A stretch of DNA of 64,000 nt from Pomphorhynchus laevis (Eukaryota; Acanthocephala; Palaeacanthocephala; Echinorhynchida; Pomphorhynchidae), in NCBI GenBank assembly GCA_012934845.2, contig WNNJ02002795.1, forward strand, positions 25,157-89,156, given 5' to 3'. This document shows, piece after piece, positions 30,871-42,126 of this stretch (positions are counted from its first letter, which is position 1; every line of letters starts with the position of its first letter). Position numbers and translations under genes: made by a program. The notes below the pieces were generated by a model. It was given only the letters and a program-made list of their open reading frames with translations, was not told where the DNA came from and did not search any database.

Positions 30871-32511
30871 GAATAAAATGGAATTTCCTTAAATTCTTCT
30901 TTTGCTTGTCCCGCAAGGTTTCGTCTCGAAATTAGCTTATGCGACAAAAGCTTGCTAAATCCCGCTGCAACCAGATAAGTAGTTGGGAATGGGAGCATGT
31001 ACATGTGTAGCTTCGATCGAAGAATGGGGTAATGTTCCATAATATCGTGGCAGAACCAGGCTCGTCGACCAAGCTTAGAAAATTTGTTTCGCATTAACAC
31101 TTCATGCTGAAGATTGACCACCTCGTCCTGAACTTTAATTGTTTGTTCATGTGGTATGCAGTCATATGGATTTACGAACCAATCTGGTATTTCCATGGCT
31201 TATAGGTTATTATGTTTGATGCGATATCAAGCATAGAAAAATTGACAAATATCTTTCGCACCAAATTTTGCTTATGCAAAGTTAGTTTAGATATGAATGC
31301 GCAGATAGTTTCCTTTGACGATATTAGATCGACACATTTACCTTGGAGTTTCTCAACAGAAATGTTGAGCTTTTCGAATATATCACTCATAAAGTAAATG
31401 TCCTTTTTGGCTTTACACAATTCACTTCCCAATTTGTAATGTGCAAATAATGATGTTATAGAATCCCAAAGTTTGACAATTCTGAGTAAACAATTCCCTC
31501 TTGAAAGCCATCGGACTTCGGTATGAAACAGTAATTGATTGTATGACTCTTCGTTGTCGTTACATAATTCCTTGAAAAGACGCTCACATAGTGCATTCGA
31601 CTTTATGTGGTTGATCGTTTGTATTACCGTATCCATCGACTAATGTAGTCGCTCGTTCAGTATTTTTTTGCTGCCAGATGATGTCGATGAGTAATGCAAT
31701 GTATCCATATAACCAACGGTACAACGCGTTTTAAATGGGCGATAAAACCATAATGCCGTCCAATCATTGCTAGAGCTCCATGCGTCGAACATGCGACTAT
31801 ATTCGAGAGTGGGATATCAGTTTCGGACAAATAATCCCTCACCATCTTGAAGGGCGTCTCGTCTTTACAATCGATCGTACCTGATCGTGTAAAAAGAAAT
31901 TCTTCCAAACAGTCATTTTTATCAAGAAATCGTACATACACCATTAATATAGCTTGACTATTCTGGAATGTTGACTCATCAAGCTGGAGAGAAAATAGTC
32001 TAGTTACAAGTTTTTGAACTAACCGCTTCCATATCCCCGCTGATCTCATCAATTCTTCTAGAAATTGGAAGTACTGAGCGATATAGACTTGAGAATCGAA
32101 GTGGAGTCCAGATTAGTTATTTCTGCAATCACCTTATTAATCGCAGGAGCGATCACATTTTCTCCAATTGTATGGAACAATTCCGACATGCTAATTGTTT
32201 CTGCTATTTCGTAAGAAACAATCAACCCCGTATCGGTTTTACGTCGAGCTGATAAAAATAATTTATCCAGAGTGCCGCGGGATAAAAATGCGTCGCGTTT
32301 TGCTTTGAAGTAATCCATGGTCTTCATGGACTCCTCCGGATGTTTCATCTGTAAATGCTTCCTTAGTTTTGATGGGCTTAGGCTTTTAGTTCGATAAAGT
32401 GGCGTGACATATCAGGCACATTGGATGTGTTGCATTGACTGGAGATGGAATGAATCCAAATTCCAAATAGTCTACAGAATATTGCCGACATTTTCTTTCT
32501 GTGCATTCCAT
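30819..32511 (-). pseudogene. hAT transposase, ZBED/Buster-like, broken
   Basis: On minus: a BED finger begins at the Met near 32511 (HPMCLICHATL, then SKLRKHLQMKHPE). Then come MDYFKAKRDAFL, SLQLDESTFQNSQAILMVYV (catalytic-core region), CSTHGALAMIGRHYGFIAH, YNQLLFHTEVRWLSRGNCLL and, near the end, FPTTYLVAAGFSKLLSHK (hAT dimerisation region). The proteins are close to those domesticated in vertebrates as ZBED5 and related genes. At least three breaks exist. The usual C-T/S-D-G box reads CSTHG, so a conserved acidic residue is lost. The last residues are cut by the LINE repeat array. Confidence 0.82.
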
Positions 32512-32699
32512 TTCTTGTTATTTTCGTCTAAAAGTGTTTGAATCAGTACAATTATAGACATACAAACAATAATTGAGATATAGAACAGAACTTAAAATAT
32601 AATAGTTTTGTGTGGGTACAATCGATTTTGTGTGTACAAACACGAAATCTACTTGTGAACGGTCCTCGTTTACTTAATTTTTGTTATCTATTCTGTTTG

Positions 32700-32867
32700 A
32701 GTCATACTTAACAGTGGACCTAATTCGACTAGGTGTGCGCCCGTCGAAAACTGCGTGGGCCCCAGAAAACTCTGTGTCCCCACCCAACTCTTACAAAATT
32801 GTCTGTAGACCCCTGCACATTTCAGGGCCCACCAGAGGGACACAGGGATCCCGTTGACAAACCCTGT
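32700..32867 (-). mobile_element. 5' end and terminal inverted repeat of the hAT element
   Basis: The element end on minus reads CAGGGTTTGTCAACGGG, starting at about 32867. This has the CAG/CAGGG start usual for hAT. Inner sequence continues through AAATGTGCAGGGGTCTACAG to the transposase. The opposite end should lie beyond 30.8 kb but is absent. Confidence 0.5.
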
Positions 32868-33104
32868 GCTAGAACATTCTTAAAGGGAATTTAATAAACC
32901 AAATGTATAAATATTTGTTTGATATGTTCGCACCTGGTTCATAAAGTTTACATTGAATACCGCCATCTCTGATCCATTTGTTACATATTACGCATATTGT
33001 AATTAATGATAATTATATACATTATATTGAAATATAATTAAAGTATTGAAATATCAGATTCTAAATGCAGACAAACTATGTGCTTACAAGCCCACAAAAG
33101 CGAA

Positions 33105-33760
33105 ATAGATTAAAAAAATACTCTTTTAGTAGAATCGATTTTAGTTGCTTTTTGAAAAACTGGAGTGAGGATAATGATCGCAGATGATCAGGTAGGGAAT
33201 TCCAAAGGAGAGATCAGCGATATGTAGGGATCACCGGCCGAAGTTGGTTGAGTGAAAAGGTACGTGTAGCAGGAGAGAAGCACAGGAACGTAGGTGAGTA
33301 GAAAGAGAGCAAAATTCATTTAGAGTTTGTAGATAGAGATAAGAAAAAGAATTTCAATAGAGAAGACGATATGTTAGACAAAGCAGACGAAAACGAATAC
33401 CATGTTCAATACTTAGCCATCCAAGCTTTGATAAATAGGAGGAGATTTGATCGTATTTACTAAGTCGAAAAAGGATGCACACAGCAGTGTTAACAAGGCG
33501 CTTAAGAGGTTTATGGGATGACTTTGAAGAGAAGACGAGAAGGCTAAGATAGTAATCAATACGTGGGAAAAGAAGGGAGAAGATAAGAGATTTACAAGAA
33601 CTAAAATCTAGAGAATTTCTGATGAGACGAATATCACGGAGAAGAATATTTGAAGACCTAGTTTTATCACGAATGAAGGGATCGAGATGCAGGTTATTGT
33701 CAAAGTGAATACCTAGAAATACTAGTGTAACTACAGCATTATTTGATTAATTTTAACATT
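33105..33760 (-). mobile_element. CR1/jockey-like LINE 3' part (same family as 4.7-5.4 kb)
   Basis: On minus: [20 protein letters not shown], then RIDYYLSLLVFSSKSS, SKLGWLSIEHGIRFRLLCLT, and near the end a FGIPYL...FSKSN segment like the terminal wNSLP...FKK...L signature of CR1/L2-type LINEs. A few stops. 5'-truncated. Confidence 0.7.
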
Positions 33761-33777
33761 TTTGTAATTTAAATTAG

Positions 33778-33962
33778 CTTTGCTATTTCACAAACTGGCT
33801 CCTGTTTATGGAATTAATAGCTTATCTTTTGCTAATTTAGTAAATATTCTTCGAAGTATTATATCTAAATTTTCGAGTTTTAAAGAAGTCGAAGATATAT
33901 TCTTTAAGTTCTTAAGTTATTTCTGCATCATAGCTTGCATAGTTCAATTCACCAAGTACTAA
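33778..33962 (+). other. Isolated exon-like ORF, unrecognised
   Basis: An acceptor-like TTAAATTAG is followed by LLFHKLAPVYGINSLSFAN and KEVEDIFFKFLSYFCII. Composition is less biased than the surrounding DNA, and the frame ends at TAA or could splice at GTACTA. It might be an exon of an unseen gene or chance. Confidence 0.2.
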
Positions 33963-35228
33963 TTTTTTACTTTATCTTTAAATATAATATTTAGTACAGA
34001 ATGTATATTAGTATATACATAATATAATATATATAATATAATTATAATATATCCCTAATATATTAGAGATAAGAAAAAAAATGAGAAATATTAGAGATGA
34101 TGAACAACTTTTATCAAAGTTGTTATTTGCTTATACTAGCAGAAGCTGTTGAAACTTAATCATATTATATTATTTGATAATCATTAATTATTTATTTAAT
34201 TATTACTAAGCTAATAATTTTATTATTTGCCTTTTATTGTTTCTTAGCTAATGCTATTTAAACAACTCTTTAAACAACTTTTTCATTTAGAATAATGGTC
34301 CCAGCCTTGACGAAATAATGGATTACTTTGATCCCAATTGAATTTTTAAAATTACATTTGTATTTGTTCAAAATATACAGATTTAAAATTTTTGTTAAAA
34401 CAGATTTTTGTTTATTCACGAATATTGATGATGGATATATATAACAAGTAGATCTGTTATATGTCAAGTGGATGTATACATGTCAATCTGTTATATATCA
34501 AGTGGATCTTACAGTCACGATGTTTGCTCTTTCAAATATTCGACTAGCTTTGATTATTAAACATTTAATTCATTCATGTCATGACGCAAGTCATTTTAAG
34601 TTAAAGTTATGAAATAAATGAATGGTGAATGCAAGCAAATATAAGTGTGTGATCGTTTATCCCAGTCTCAATCATATATTTCTTATATCCCTTCGGATTA
34701 AATATTATTTGCTGAGTAAAATCAGATTTTCAATGATAGAATTTCAGTGTGGGATGTTGTTATGTAAAAGAAAAGTGTTTGACGGTTAATTCAATAATGA
34801 CAGTATTAACGAATGTGACCTTATATACATGTCGGTTTTAAATAAATTCAATTTAAATCAAGGACCTAATTAAATACAAATACATTTATATTAGTCTGAT
34901 TGTGTAATTATTACGACAATGAGAAACGACAAAAATTTTTAAAATCGATGCATTTTTTTTTATTATAAGACTCTATAAACCTGCTAAAAATTCAGAAAGA
35001 TGGAAAAGAGACAACATATTGAAATAAAGTGTAAAAAATCAAGTACTCTCGATGCGAGACTTTTGGTCTTTTTAATAAAGCAGGTAAATCAAGAAGAGGA
35101 TCAAGATCATTCAAATATGAGTAAATGTGGAGTAAATCTGTTTTAATATTCAAATACATGATGTTTAGATGTATTCAGTGAGACAATAAAGATTAAATTC
35201 AATGAATCTACCAACATTTATTGGTAGG
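33963..35228. other. AT-rich DNA, no gene recognised
   Basis: It contains a short direct repeat (TCTGTTATATGTCAAGTGGAT twice near 34450-34510) and otherwise only AT-rich sequence. Confidence 0.35.
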
Positions 35229-35249
35229 TTAACTAAAACTTACCAATAC

Positions 35250-35336
35250 ATCTTTTAATACAGCTTTATCTACTGAAAACCTTTCATCATCAAGAATTAG
35301 ATGCAACACGTTGAACTTAAGTGTAAAAGCCCTATG
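35250..35336 (-). other. Possible isolated minus-strand exon
   Basis: On minus, ATCGCATAG is followed by AFTLKFNVLHLILDDERF and SVDKAVLKDVL, then a strong donor GTAAGT. The peptide is coding-like, but I found no phase-compatible partner exon. Unrecognised. Confidence 0.25.
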
Positions 35337-35866
35337 CGATAATAATAAAATAATTAAATGTTTATAATTCTTAATTATAAATTGCGTCAATCTGTTAAAA
35401 ATTCTTAATTTAAGTGGGTAATCGAAATTTATAATTACAAAATATAAATGTTTCATGGACGCTTGTGCCATTCATACATGAACTTAGTCAATGTTTTGAG
35501 TAAATCAAATATAATGTTGAATACCGATTGAATGCTAAAATTAATGGGAGTAAAAAATAACAAAACAGAAATTCGTATTTTTATATTTCATCTGGATCAC
35601 GTATAAAAATATACAACAAAACTTTGAGATTTTTGATCACTATTATTTTTCATAAAGCGATCGAGAATAATTTGCTAACATCATTTGATCACTATTTCTA
35701 AATAATTGCTTCACCATAATGAGAAAGAAAAATTTACTAAAATATCGTGATCACGTTTTTATTGGTGATTAATTTGAACCGTACGTGATCACGATATCAC
35801 TGATGTCTTGCTAGTTATATTTTCCTTACTTAAATCAAGTTCGTATTTAAGAAATATTTAAATCAT

Positions 35867-35884
35867 GACGATGGAGCGTAGTGA
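35867..35884 (+). other. Possible first coding exon (MTMERSE)
   Basis: ATGACGATGGAGCGTAGTGA is followed by a consensus donor GTAAGT. No downstream partner could be assigned. Confidence 0.15.
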
Positions 35885-36184
35885 AGTGTAAGTTCAAATT
35901 TTATTTAAATATCTTTAATATAGATTAAATATTACACCCTTATTGAGTGGAAACATGCTTTAAGTTTTTGTAAATATTAAACCTTTTAATTAAGTAGCGT
36001 TGACTATTTATATTATTCTGGGCTACAAACTTTACCATAGTAGGGAAATGACCGCTTAAGCAATGTTATTGACTATCATTTTTTGAAATCAATTACTTTG
36101 CGGTGAATGTTAGCTCTACAACAACAATTTCTTGACCAGGATAAACATAATAATACACAAGATTCTTGCTGTCAATCACTGATT

Positions 36185-36420
36185 AAATGTTTGGTCGTGG
36201 AGACAGAATCAAACTACTCCAGGCATCGCGATCCTGGGCGGCAGACCAGTGTTCTCTTTCAGATAGCCCAAGGCGGTCTTTGACCAGTTTAGAGATTTGA
36301 TCTCTTGACTGGTACCGAGGTCTACATCGAGGTCTCTTTTTAAAGTCTGACCTGGAAAACTCTCCGAGAAAGGAGATCCCAAGACATCATAAAAACGTGT
36401 CCTAGCTACTTCAACTGATT
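36185..36420 (-). mobile_element. LINE 3' end relic (RTE-like)
   Basis: On minus: RPRYQSRDQISKLVKDRLGL followed by HWSAAQDRDAWSSLI, the terminal Q/DR-x-x-W signature usual at the C-terminus of RTE/jockey-type LINE proteins. Decayed. Confidence 0.5.
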
Positions 36421-36644
36421 TTCTTCGATGTGGAGAAAGTTAGCTCTATGCAAAGCAATTTCAGCCAATAAGAATATTCTTTTCGAGTAAGCGAAAGCTT
36501 TCTCGGTGTATTTGGGATTATATATAAACTCCTTTTAATTGTTTTATTACTCTTTCACTGTTTTGGTCATCAAATTTGTCAACAATGAATGAATATATTT
36601 ATTACTTTGAAGGTTTCACATACTAAAGAATTTCTAGCTGTACT

Positions 36645-36870
36645 GGATGGTTAGCCTAGTATGTAAGACCTAGACCCACCGATCGAATCTACGTAGGTTC
36701 GAATGACTTTCACATCTTCGTCCGTTTTCTGCCACATATTGGTAGCCCAGGCTCATCAGAAAGTCTGAAAGTGCAAGTAGTGTTCAAAAGTAAACTACAG
36801 CGGTGCACATCCTTCTGATGAGTCAGGATGTACTATTCCACGACAGTAGCGGAAGAAATAATACAAATAT
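36645..36870 (+). mobile_element. tRNA-like SINE
   Basis: An A-box-like GGTTAGCCTAGTATGTAAG (about 36649) and a B box GGTTCGAATGA (36696) lie 45 bp apart, the spacing of a tRNA-type pol III promoter. The tail has a 7-bp hairpin (ACATCCT/AGGATGT) and an A-rich end. Only one copy is seen in the window, so SINE status is inferred. Confidence 0.5.
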
Positions 36871-36950
36871 ATCAGGCTAAAATCTGGCATTTTGTAAAAA
36901 TCTATTTTGCTAAAATCTGGCAAGGTGTATGGAGTTGGAAATAATAGAAT

Positions 36951-37247
36951 GATACCATAGCTGGTTTCTGCGAAATTCCCTTGCGTGATCTAGCAAAATT
37001 AACTATATATAATAGTATCGAGTCATTTGAAGACTCCGTAATATTTAATATATGGAATAGACAACCAGACTATGATAGAGACAATTTATTTAAAGTGCAA
37101 ACCTTTTGGATCTATCTTGATCTTCTTCAGTGTCCTTTTCCTACAATAAAACTGTTGCATCACATACACTTATATTCAATCGATGGCATGTTTGATCAGG
37201 AAGAATTCCAGTCACTTTTTAGAGTTCCTTTAATGGATGGTCATTAG
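36951..37247 (+). other. Coding-like ORF, possible terminal exon, unrecognised
   Basis: After an acceptor-like CCATAG, the frame reads GFCEIPLRDLAKLTIYNSIE, then NIWNRQPDYDRDNLFKVQ and PFPTIKLLHHIHLYS to a TAG, with varied composition and no repeats. The first residues faintly recall a SOCS-box start, but the expected ending is not at the right spacing, so I assign no function. It may be a real exon. Confidence 0.3.
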
Positions 37248-37559
37248 TATTTAATGAGCAATCGGCCATTAGTTGTCCGATCTAAAACTGTTCATTTATC
37301 TTACACTGATCCTAGTTGTTTATTGCTGATTCGATTATCTCGGTACGACAGTCCAGTTGTAGAGCTCTTGAACTCCTTAGTGTCAAGCATATCGCGACAT
37401 TTAGCACGTCATTTATCACCACAGGGGTGGCTTCTATAGTTTTAGTTGCCACCTTTGGATGTGCCGTTAAGGTAAGTGCCGATATTGCATGCTATTTTAA
37501 AACGGACTCGTGAACGTTGATGTATGGACTGAGATATGGTGAAAATTGTCAGAGTACGT

Positions 37560-38640
37560 TATCATATTTTCGTTGGAGGTCCTTGAGTGCTACATGATAT
37601 GTAAACATAATCGTTCGACGGTGATGCTTGTTTTGTTATATCACTTATTAAATTTTTTCTATTTGCGAGTCTGGCATAATTAAATTGTCGTTCGATTTGG
37701 CAGAATGAGTATCTTCGTTACAATAAGTGTAGTTGGAGCTTGGAAAGGCATTCCTCGAACTCTGAGTTAACAGAACATAATTTTATTGTGCGATAGACTT
37801 CATTCCGAATGACCAATCTTTTTGTTGAGGCAGCATCTACACCGCTAGCGTGCACGTACGATTTCGTACCGCTGAATTTCTCATACACCTTTATTCGCCA
37901 CTTATTACAAATGTTCCGGTAGATCATTCAATCAAGTAAATTAACAATCAAGTGTAAATTTGAGTTCACTCTGGTTGTTGATATTTGACGCGAAGACTTC
38001 CAATTCTTCTAGACTTCCCGACCACGATAGAATAACATCATCGACATATCGTCTCCAGAACTCCGGTAGTTTTATGTCAGTGGCTTCTCGGATTTTGTGC
38101 CCGACATATGCAACGTATAATCCGGCGTACGTAGGACCGACCATCGTTCTCGTTTCCGTACCTGTGACCTACCTAAACAATCGACCTTGGTACTTAAACG
38201 TGCTATAATCGAGTACAATATTCAATAATTTACATATAATATCAACATATTTTTGTATCCAATTCTGCTGAGTTGAAAGAAGCGCACTGCCTCGATTCCG
38301 TTTGCTGTTTCAATACTTGTGAACATCGATTCCATATTCATGGTTGCTAGCAGGTGTCCTTAGGTCGTGTTTTGCCTTATCGATGATATTTCTATTGACG
38401 ATTTGACGTACTAGCTCGTTATTACTGCTGTTCGTATATCTGACACCCTTTATGCATTTTCGAGTAACATATTTTAGTTTGGAAACGAGCTCATGTCAGG
38501 CGAATTCCCTTTGGTACGGAACGAAGTTTAGCCCCAAGGACAGCAACTGTTGTTGCTCTGGTTCGAACGGTTTATTCGTTAAATTCATTACATTACTCAG
38601 CATCCGGTGCTTGCAATCCTTGCCAGCGTACAACATTTTT
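37560..38640 (-). mobile_element. Penelope-like element RT, second type (broken)
   Basis: On minus, in order: YAGKDCKHRMLSNVMNL, SLGLNFVPYQREFA (N-terminal PLE motif), TFKYQGRLFR then VGPTYAGLYVAYVGHK (motif B), FWRRYVDDVILSWSGSLEEL (motif C, YVDD), FTLDC, and the thumb GTKSYVHASGVDAASTKR with ICNKW and LCSVNSEFEECLSKL. This is canonical Penelope-like RT order and clearly a different family from the YIDD fragments. Several breaks, and no GIY-YIG domain found after it. Confidence 0.75.
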
Positions 38641-39179
38641 AAACATCATCAAGCATCATAGATAAATGCATTGAAGGACATTTAATGGCTATTCTATACA
38701 TCACAAGAATTGAAACTCCTTCTAATTGTTTTATTGATCTTTTACTTGTTGGTAATCAAATTGGCTAAATCGCTTTAATGCTAAGCATTCATACATACAG
38801 GTACAATCCATTGCCTGTGCTCTTAAGCATACACATTCAGTGCATCCGAATCTCGTGGAAAATCAATAGAATAAAATATATATGAAATATAAAATATAAA
38901 TATAATAATATGCAAACAATATACAAAAATATACACAATATATGGGAAGTAAATGGTGTATGTGAAGAGTAAAACGAGATAATTGCACTATCCATAGATC
39001 TTGCAATAAACCATGAGCATATCAAATAAATTTTAAAAGTGCATAGATAATCTCAATTAAAAACGATCCACGAAAATTAGATCATTAGATTAGAGCCTCT
39101 CTGTTAGCACTTCAAAGAATTACTGAATAAGAGAGGTTAGCGAGATATCAATAAAATTTTGATATTATAATATAAACAT

Positions 39180-39910
39180 ATAATCTTCAGAAAATTATTT
39201 TGTAATTTAACAAAATAATTATAAACAATATAAATATATGAAATATATGTTTCGATACATTGATGATATATGTGTATTTAATTCTAATAATTTTTATTCA
39301 ATTAGTGAGCACATTTATCCAGAAAGCCTTATTCTTAACAAAACCAATATTAATGATAAAGAAGGTGTATATCTAGATATGAACATTAAATTAACATTAA
39401 CTAAAACTACTATTAATTTATATCGTAAAGATGACATATTTAAATTTACAAGAAACATATTTTTGCATGAGCATTCATGCATACCATATAATATAAAATA
39501 TAATACATTAAATAATGAAATTTTAAGAATTGCAACAATATGTAATGATATTGGCTTTCTTCAAAATCATTTAAATAATTTAATAGATACATATTTTAAA
39601 CTAGGTTACTATAAAAATAACATCAAGCAGAAAATAGTAAAATATATAAATCAACACAATAATATAAAGAATAAATTTAAACTCTTAAGTGGCAAATTTT
39701 TATGGATGGATAATAAATAATATACTTTGCACTAGAATAAGATACTAGATAGTTATTTCAGAGGAAATACATCATTAGCATGTATTTGGCCCCGCTGCTA
39801 TGTTGGGTAGAGGAGTTAGGGGCCGAAACCTGATAGCATAGCAGTTCCTCCTGATGACCTCTAATTCTTATTCTGATACAACGTCTGTTATTTATTAATC
39901 AATTCATAAA
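39180..39910 (+). mobile_element. Best copy of the YIDD Penelope-like RT with conserved tail
   Basis: The frame 39238-39720 (160 residues) reads [79 protein letters not shown] and ends KLLSGKFLWMDNK then TAA. YIDD is the catalytic box. No GIY-YIG domain follows, so the family either lacks the endonuclease or carries it elsewhere. A structured tail follows: GTTAGGGG, GAAA, GCATAGCAGTTCCTCC, CTGATGA, CCTCTAAT. GTTAGGGG pairs with CCTCTAAT over 8 bp. The Met is internal to the original protein. Confidence 0.8.
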
Positions 39911-40193
39911 AATGACGTTTATTTTAAATTTCAATTTTTTATTTTAACTTGATTTACATTATAGAAAATCTAAAAACAATTATTAATTTTATTATTTAAT
40001 TATTAAATTTTGATTTAGCATTATTATGTTTTGTTTATTTTATAATTATATTAAATACATAGACTCAGTTAGCTGATTTGATTTCTGAAGATACTAATTT
40101 TCTTTCAGATGCAGAGAATTTTAATGTTTTTCTGAAAATGGTCACCCAATAATCATCTTGTATAAGATGATTAACTAATTTTCTGGTAATTTT

Positions 40194-40221
40194 CTGAAGA
40201 TGCTAACAGAGATTAGCGAAA
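40194..40221 (+). ncRNA. Hammerhead-like hairpin (class I)
   Basis: CTGAAGA, T, GCTAAC, AGA, GATTAGC, GAAA, followed by the TTGATCCAGCTCC tail also found at 180-300 and 1540. The stem pairs with one bulge. It places this repeat family 40 kb from its other copies. Confidence 0.4.
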
Positions 40222-40563
40222 AATCAAATAAAATTTTCCTCCTTTATTGATCCAGCTCCAATAATTCTTTAAATTTCTTTTTATTGAAAGGAAACATTCA
40301 GTGTTGTTTAAAACTTTAATTGTAAAATTAAAATTTTACAAAATTAAAATTTGTAAATTTTAATTGCTTATTGAAATAATAAGCAATTTAAAATTAAACA
40401 ACATTGAATTATCCGTTTTCTTCATTTTATTAAAGTTAATGTTTTTCTGACGTTTGCGTATATAATATCTAAACAATCTGAACTAACATTTTTATAAATG
40501 CTAGCAATAATTTTTTTATTAATTTTATATCAAATCACTAGATTGATATTATTATTAAACTAG

Positions 40564-41233
40564 AAAGCTGAAATTGAGACAATTCGAAGCTTTTAATTAC
40601 TCCGATTATGTATATAATATTCTTCGGGAATTAGCGTATCGTCGACTATTGAAGAGTACGAACTCAAGCGTAATTGAGTGCAGTAATTACAAATTCCTCT
40701 TTGAAAATTTCATATCAGGTACGTGCCATTGAATCGTGCTATTTGCCAAATTAAAAGCCAAATAAATAATCTATTTTAAACTTTGCATACAATTTATACA
40801 AATTTTTAAAAAAACCATTCATAAAAATGTTTTCTAAATAATTGTTTAATTAATTATTTATTTACGTAAATTCATTTAATTAATAATCTCATCCTTGTCA
40901 AAATAAACTAAGTGTAATAATTTTTTATTGTTCTATGTAATGAAATTCGATACGTAAATCAGTGTATCATCATTGAAATTAATTTTATATAGCAAGGAAC
41001 GTCAAATAATTTGATAATCATGCAGTAATCTGAAAACATTAATAATTTACAACAACATCTTCTTAAAACATTATAATATTTGATAATCACACAAAATTCG
41101 TAAATTATGGAATATATTATTGCTAATCAAGCATAAATTTGTATTTTCAGAAAATGTAGTTGCTGATATACAAGCATTGGAATCAATGAATTTGGAATAT
41201 AGTTTTTTTAAAGTTCATATCTCAATTTTATGA
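40564..41233 (+). CDS. Last two exons of an unrecognised host gene
   Basis: Exon 40564-40718 (acceptor AAACTAG, donor GTACGT) encodes KLKLRQFEAFNYSDYVYNIL then RELAYRRLLKSTNSSVIEC and FLFENFIS. Exon 41151-41233 (acceptor TATTTTCAG) encodes NVVADIQALESMNLEYSFF and stops at TGA. The intron phase matches (G plus AA gives Glu). The peptide is charged, helical and repeat-free, about 78 residues in all. Earlier exons were not found in the PLE-rich DNA upstream. Family unknown. I judge it real because two splice junctions and the phase agree. Confidence 0.5.
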
Positions 41234-42126
41234 AATCATGTTTAATTTTTTTTTGTTTTATCGACTTAAAAGGTTATATTATATAGACTGTGAAAATTTA
41301 TATATTTTGTAAATTCACGGATTTACACAAAATTATAATTTAAAAATTTAGAAATTTACATACAAATTTAAAATTTAATAAATTAAAAGTAACTTGTTTT
41401 TATAAAATAATAATAATTTAAGATAAATCATAATACATTATGATTGTAGTCTTCAACACTGAGGCATTTTCATCTTTCATACTGGTTTTTATTTTTAACC
41501 AAAGCATTGCTAATATCTAAAACTTTTAAGAAGAAACTTCGAAACTATTTTTATCGATAATGTATTGAAATTAATTATTATTTACTTAATATGTACATCA
41601 TGATTTATATCTTTATCACTTCTAAACTTTTGATTTTAACAAATTTCAAATATCAATATGTGAAATTTAAAATAACATAGATTTATAATATAACATAATT
41701 TTATAATTAAATTATAAATTATATTACTATATTAATATAATATATTATAATTTTATATTATAATATAAAATCAATTTAAATTTAATATTATAAACTCAAA
41801 CTTTAATACGCTGTATTGTATTGTAAACAATAATATTTTAACCGTATGATTGTGTTATATAAATATTTGATAATTATAATTTAAAAATAACCACATGATA
41901 ATAATAGAAACAATGATTTAAATTAGTTATAATTTGTAGTATATAATTTGTAGCATTTCCGTGGTTTAAGCTCGTTACCAGACATTGTCTTCTTATTATT
42001 GCCGTATTTAACAAAACAATTCATAAAAAATGCCACAAGTATTATATGTTTACATGTTTTTAATGTAATTATCTGATTTTGAAATTTATATTTTGATGGT
42101 AATTCCTATCTGGAATTCGATTATAG
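41234..42126 (+). other. AT-rich spacer or intron before the GPCR exon
   Basis: No ORF or repeat family is recognisable. It probably contains the intron that separates the GPCR's N-terminal exon from its main exon. Confidence 0.35.

Noticed and set aside
34110-34165. Hammerhead-like CTAGCAGAAGCTGTTGAAAC
   Set aside because: It lacks the CUGANGA box at the correct place, and only the stem-loop and GAAA fit.
36800-36845. CTGATGAGTC in the SINE tail as a hammerhead
   Set aside because: The hexamer lies in the loop of a simple hairpin and no GAAA follows a stem II.
33780-37247. Joining the exon-like ORFs at 33.78, 35.87 and 36.98 kb into one gene
   Set aside because: Donors and phases do not match and the strand of the 35.3-kb piece is opposite, so they are reported separately at low confidence.
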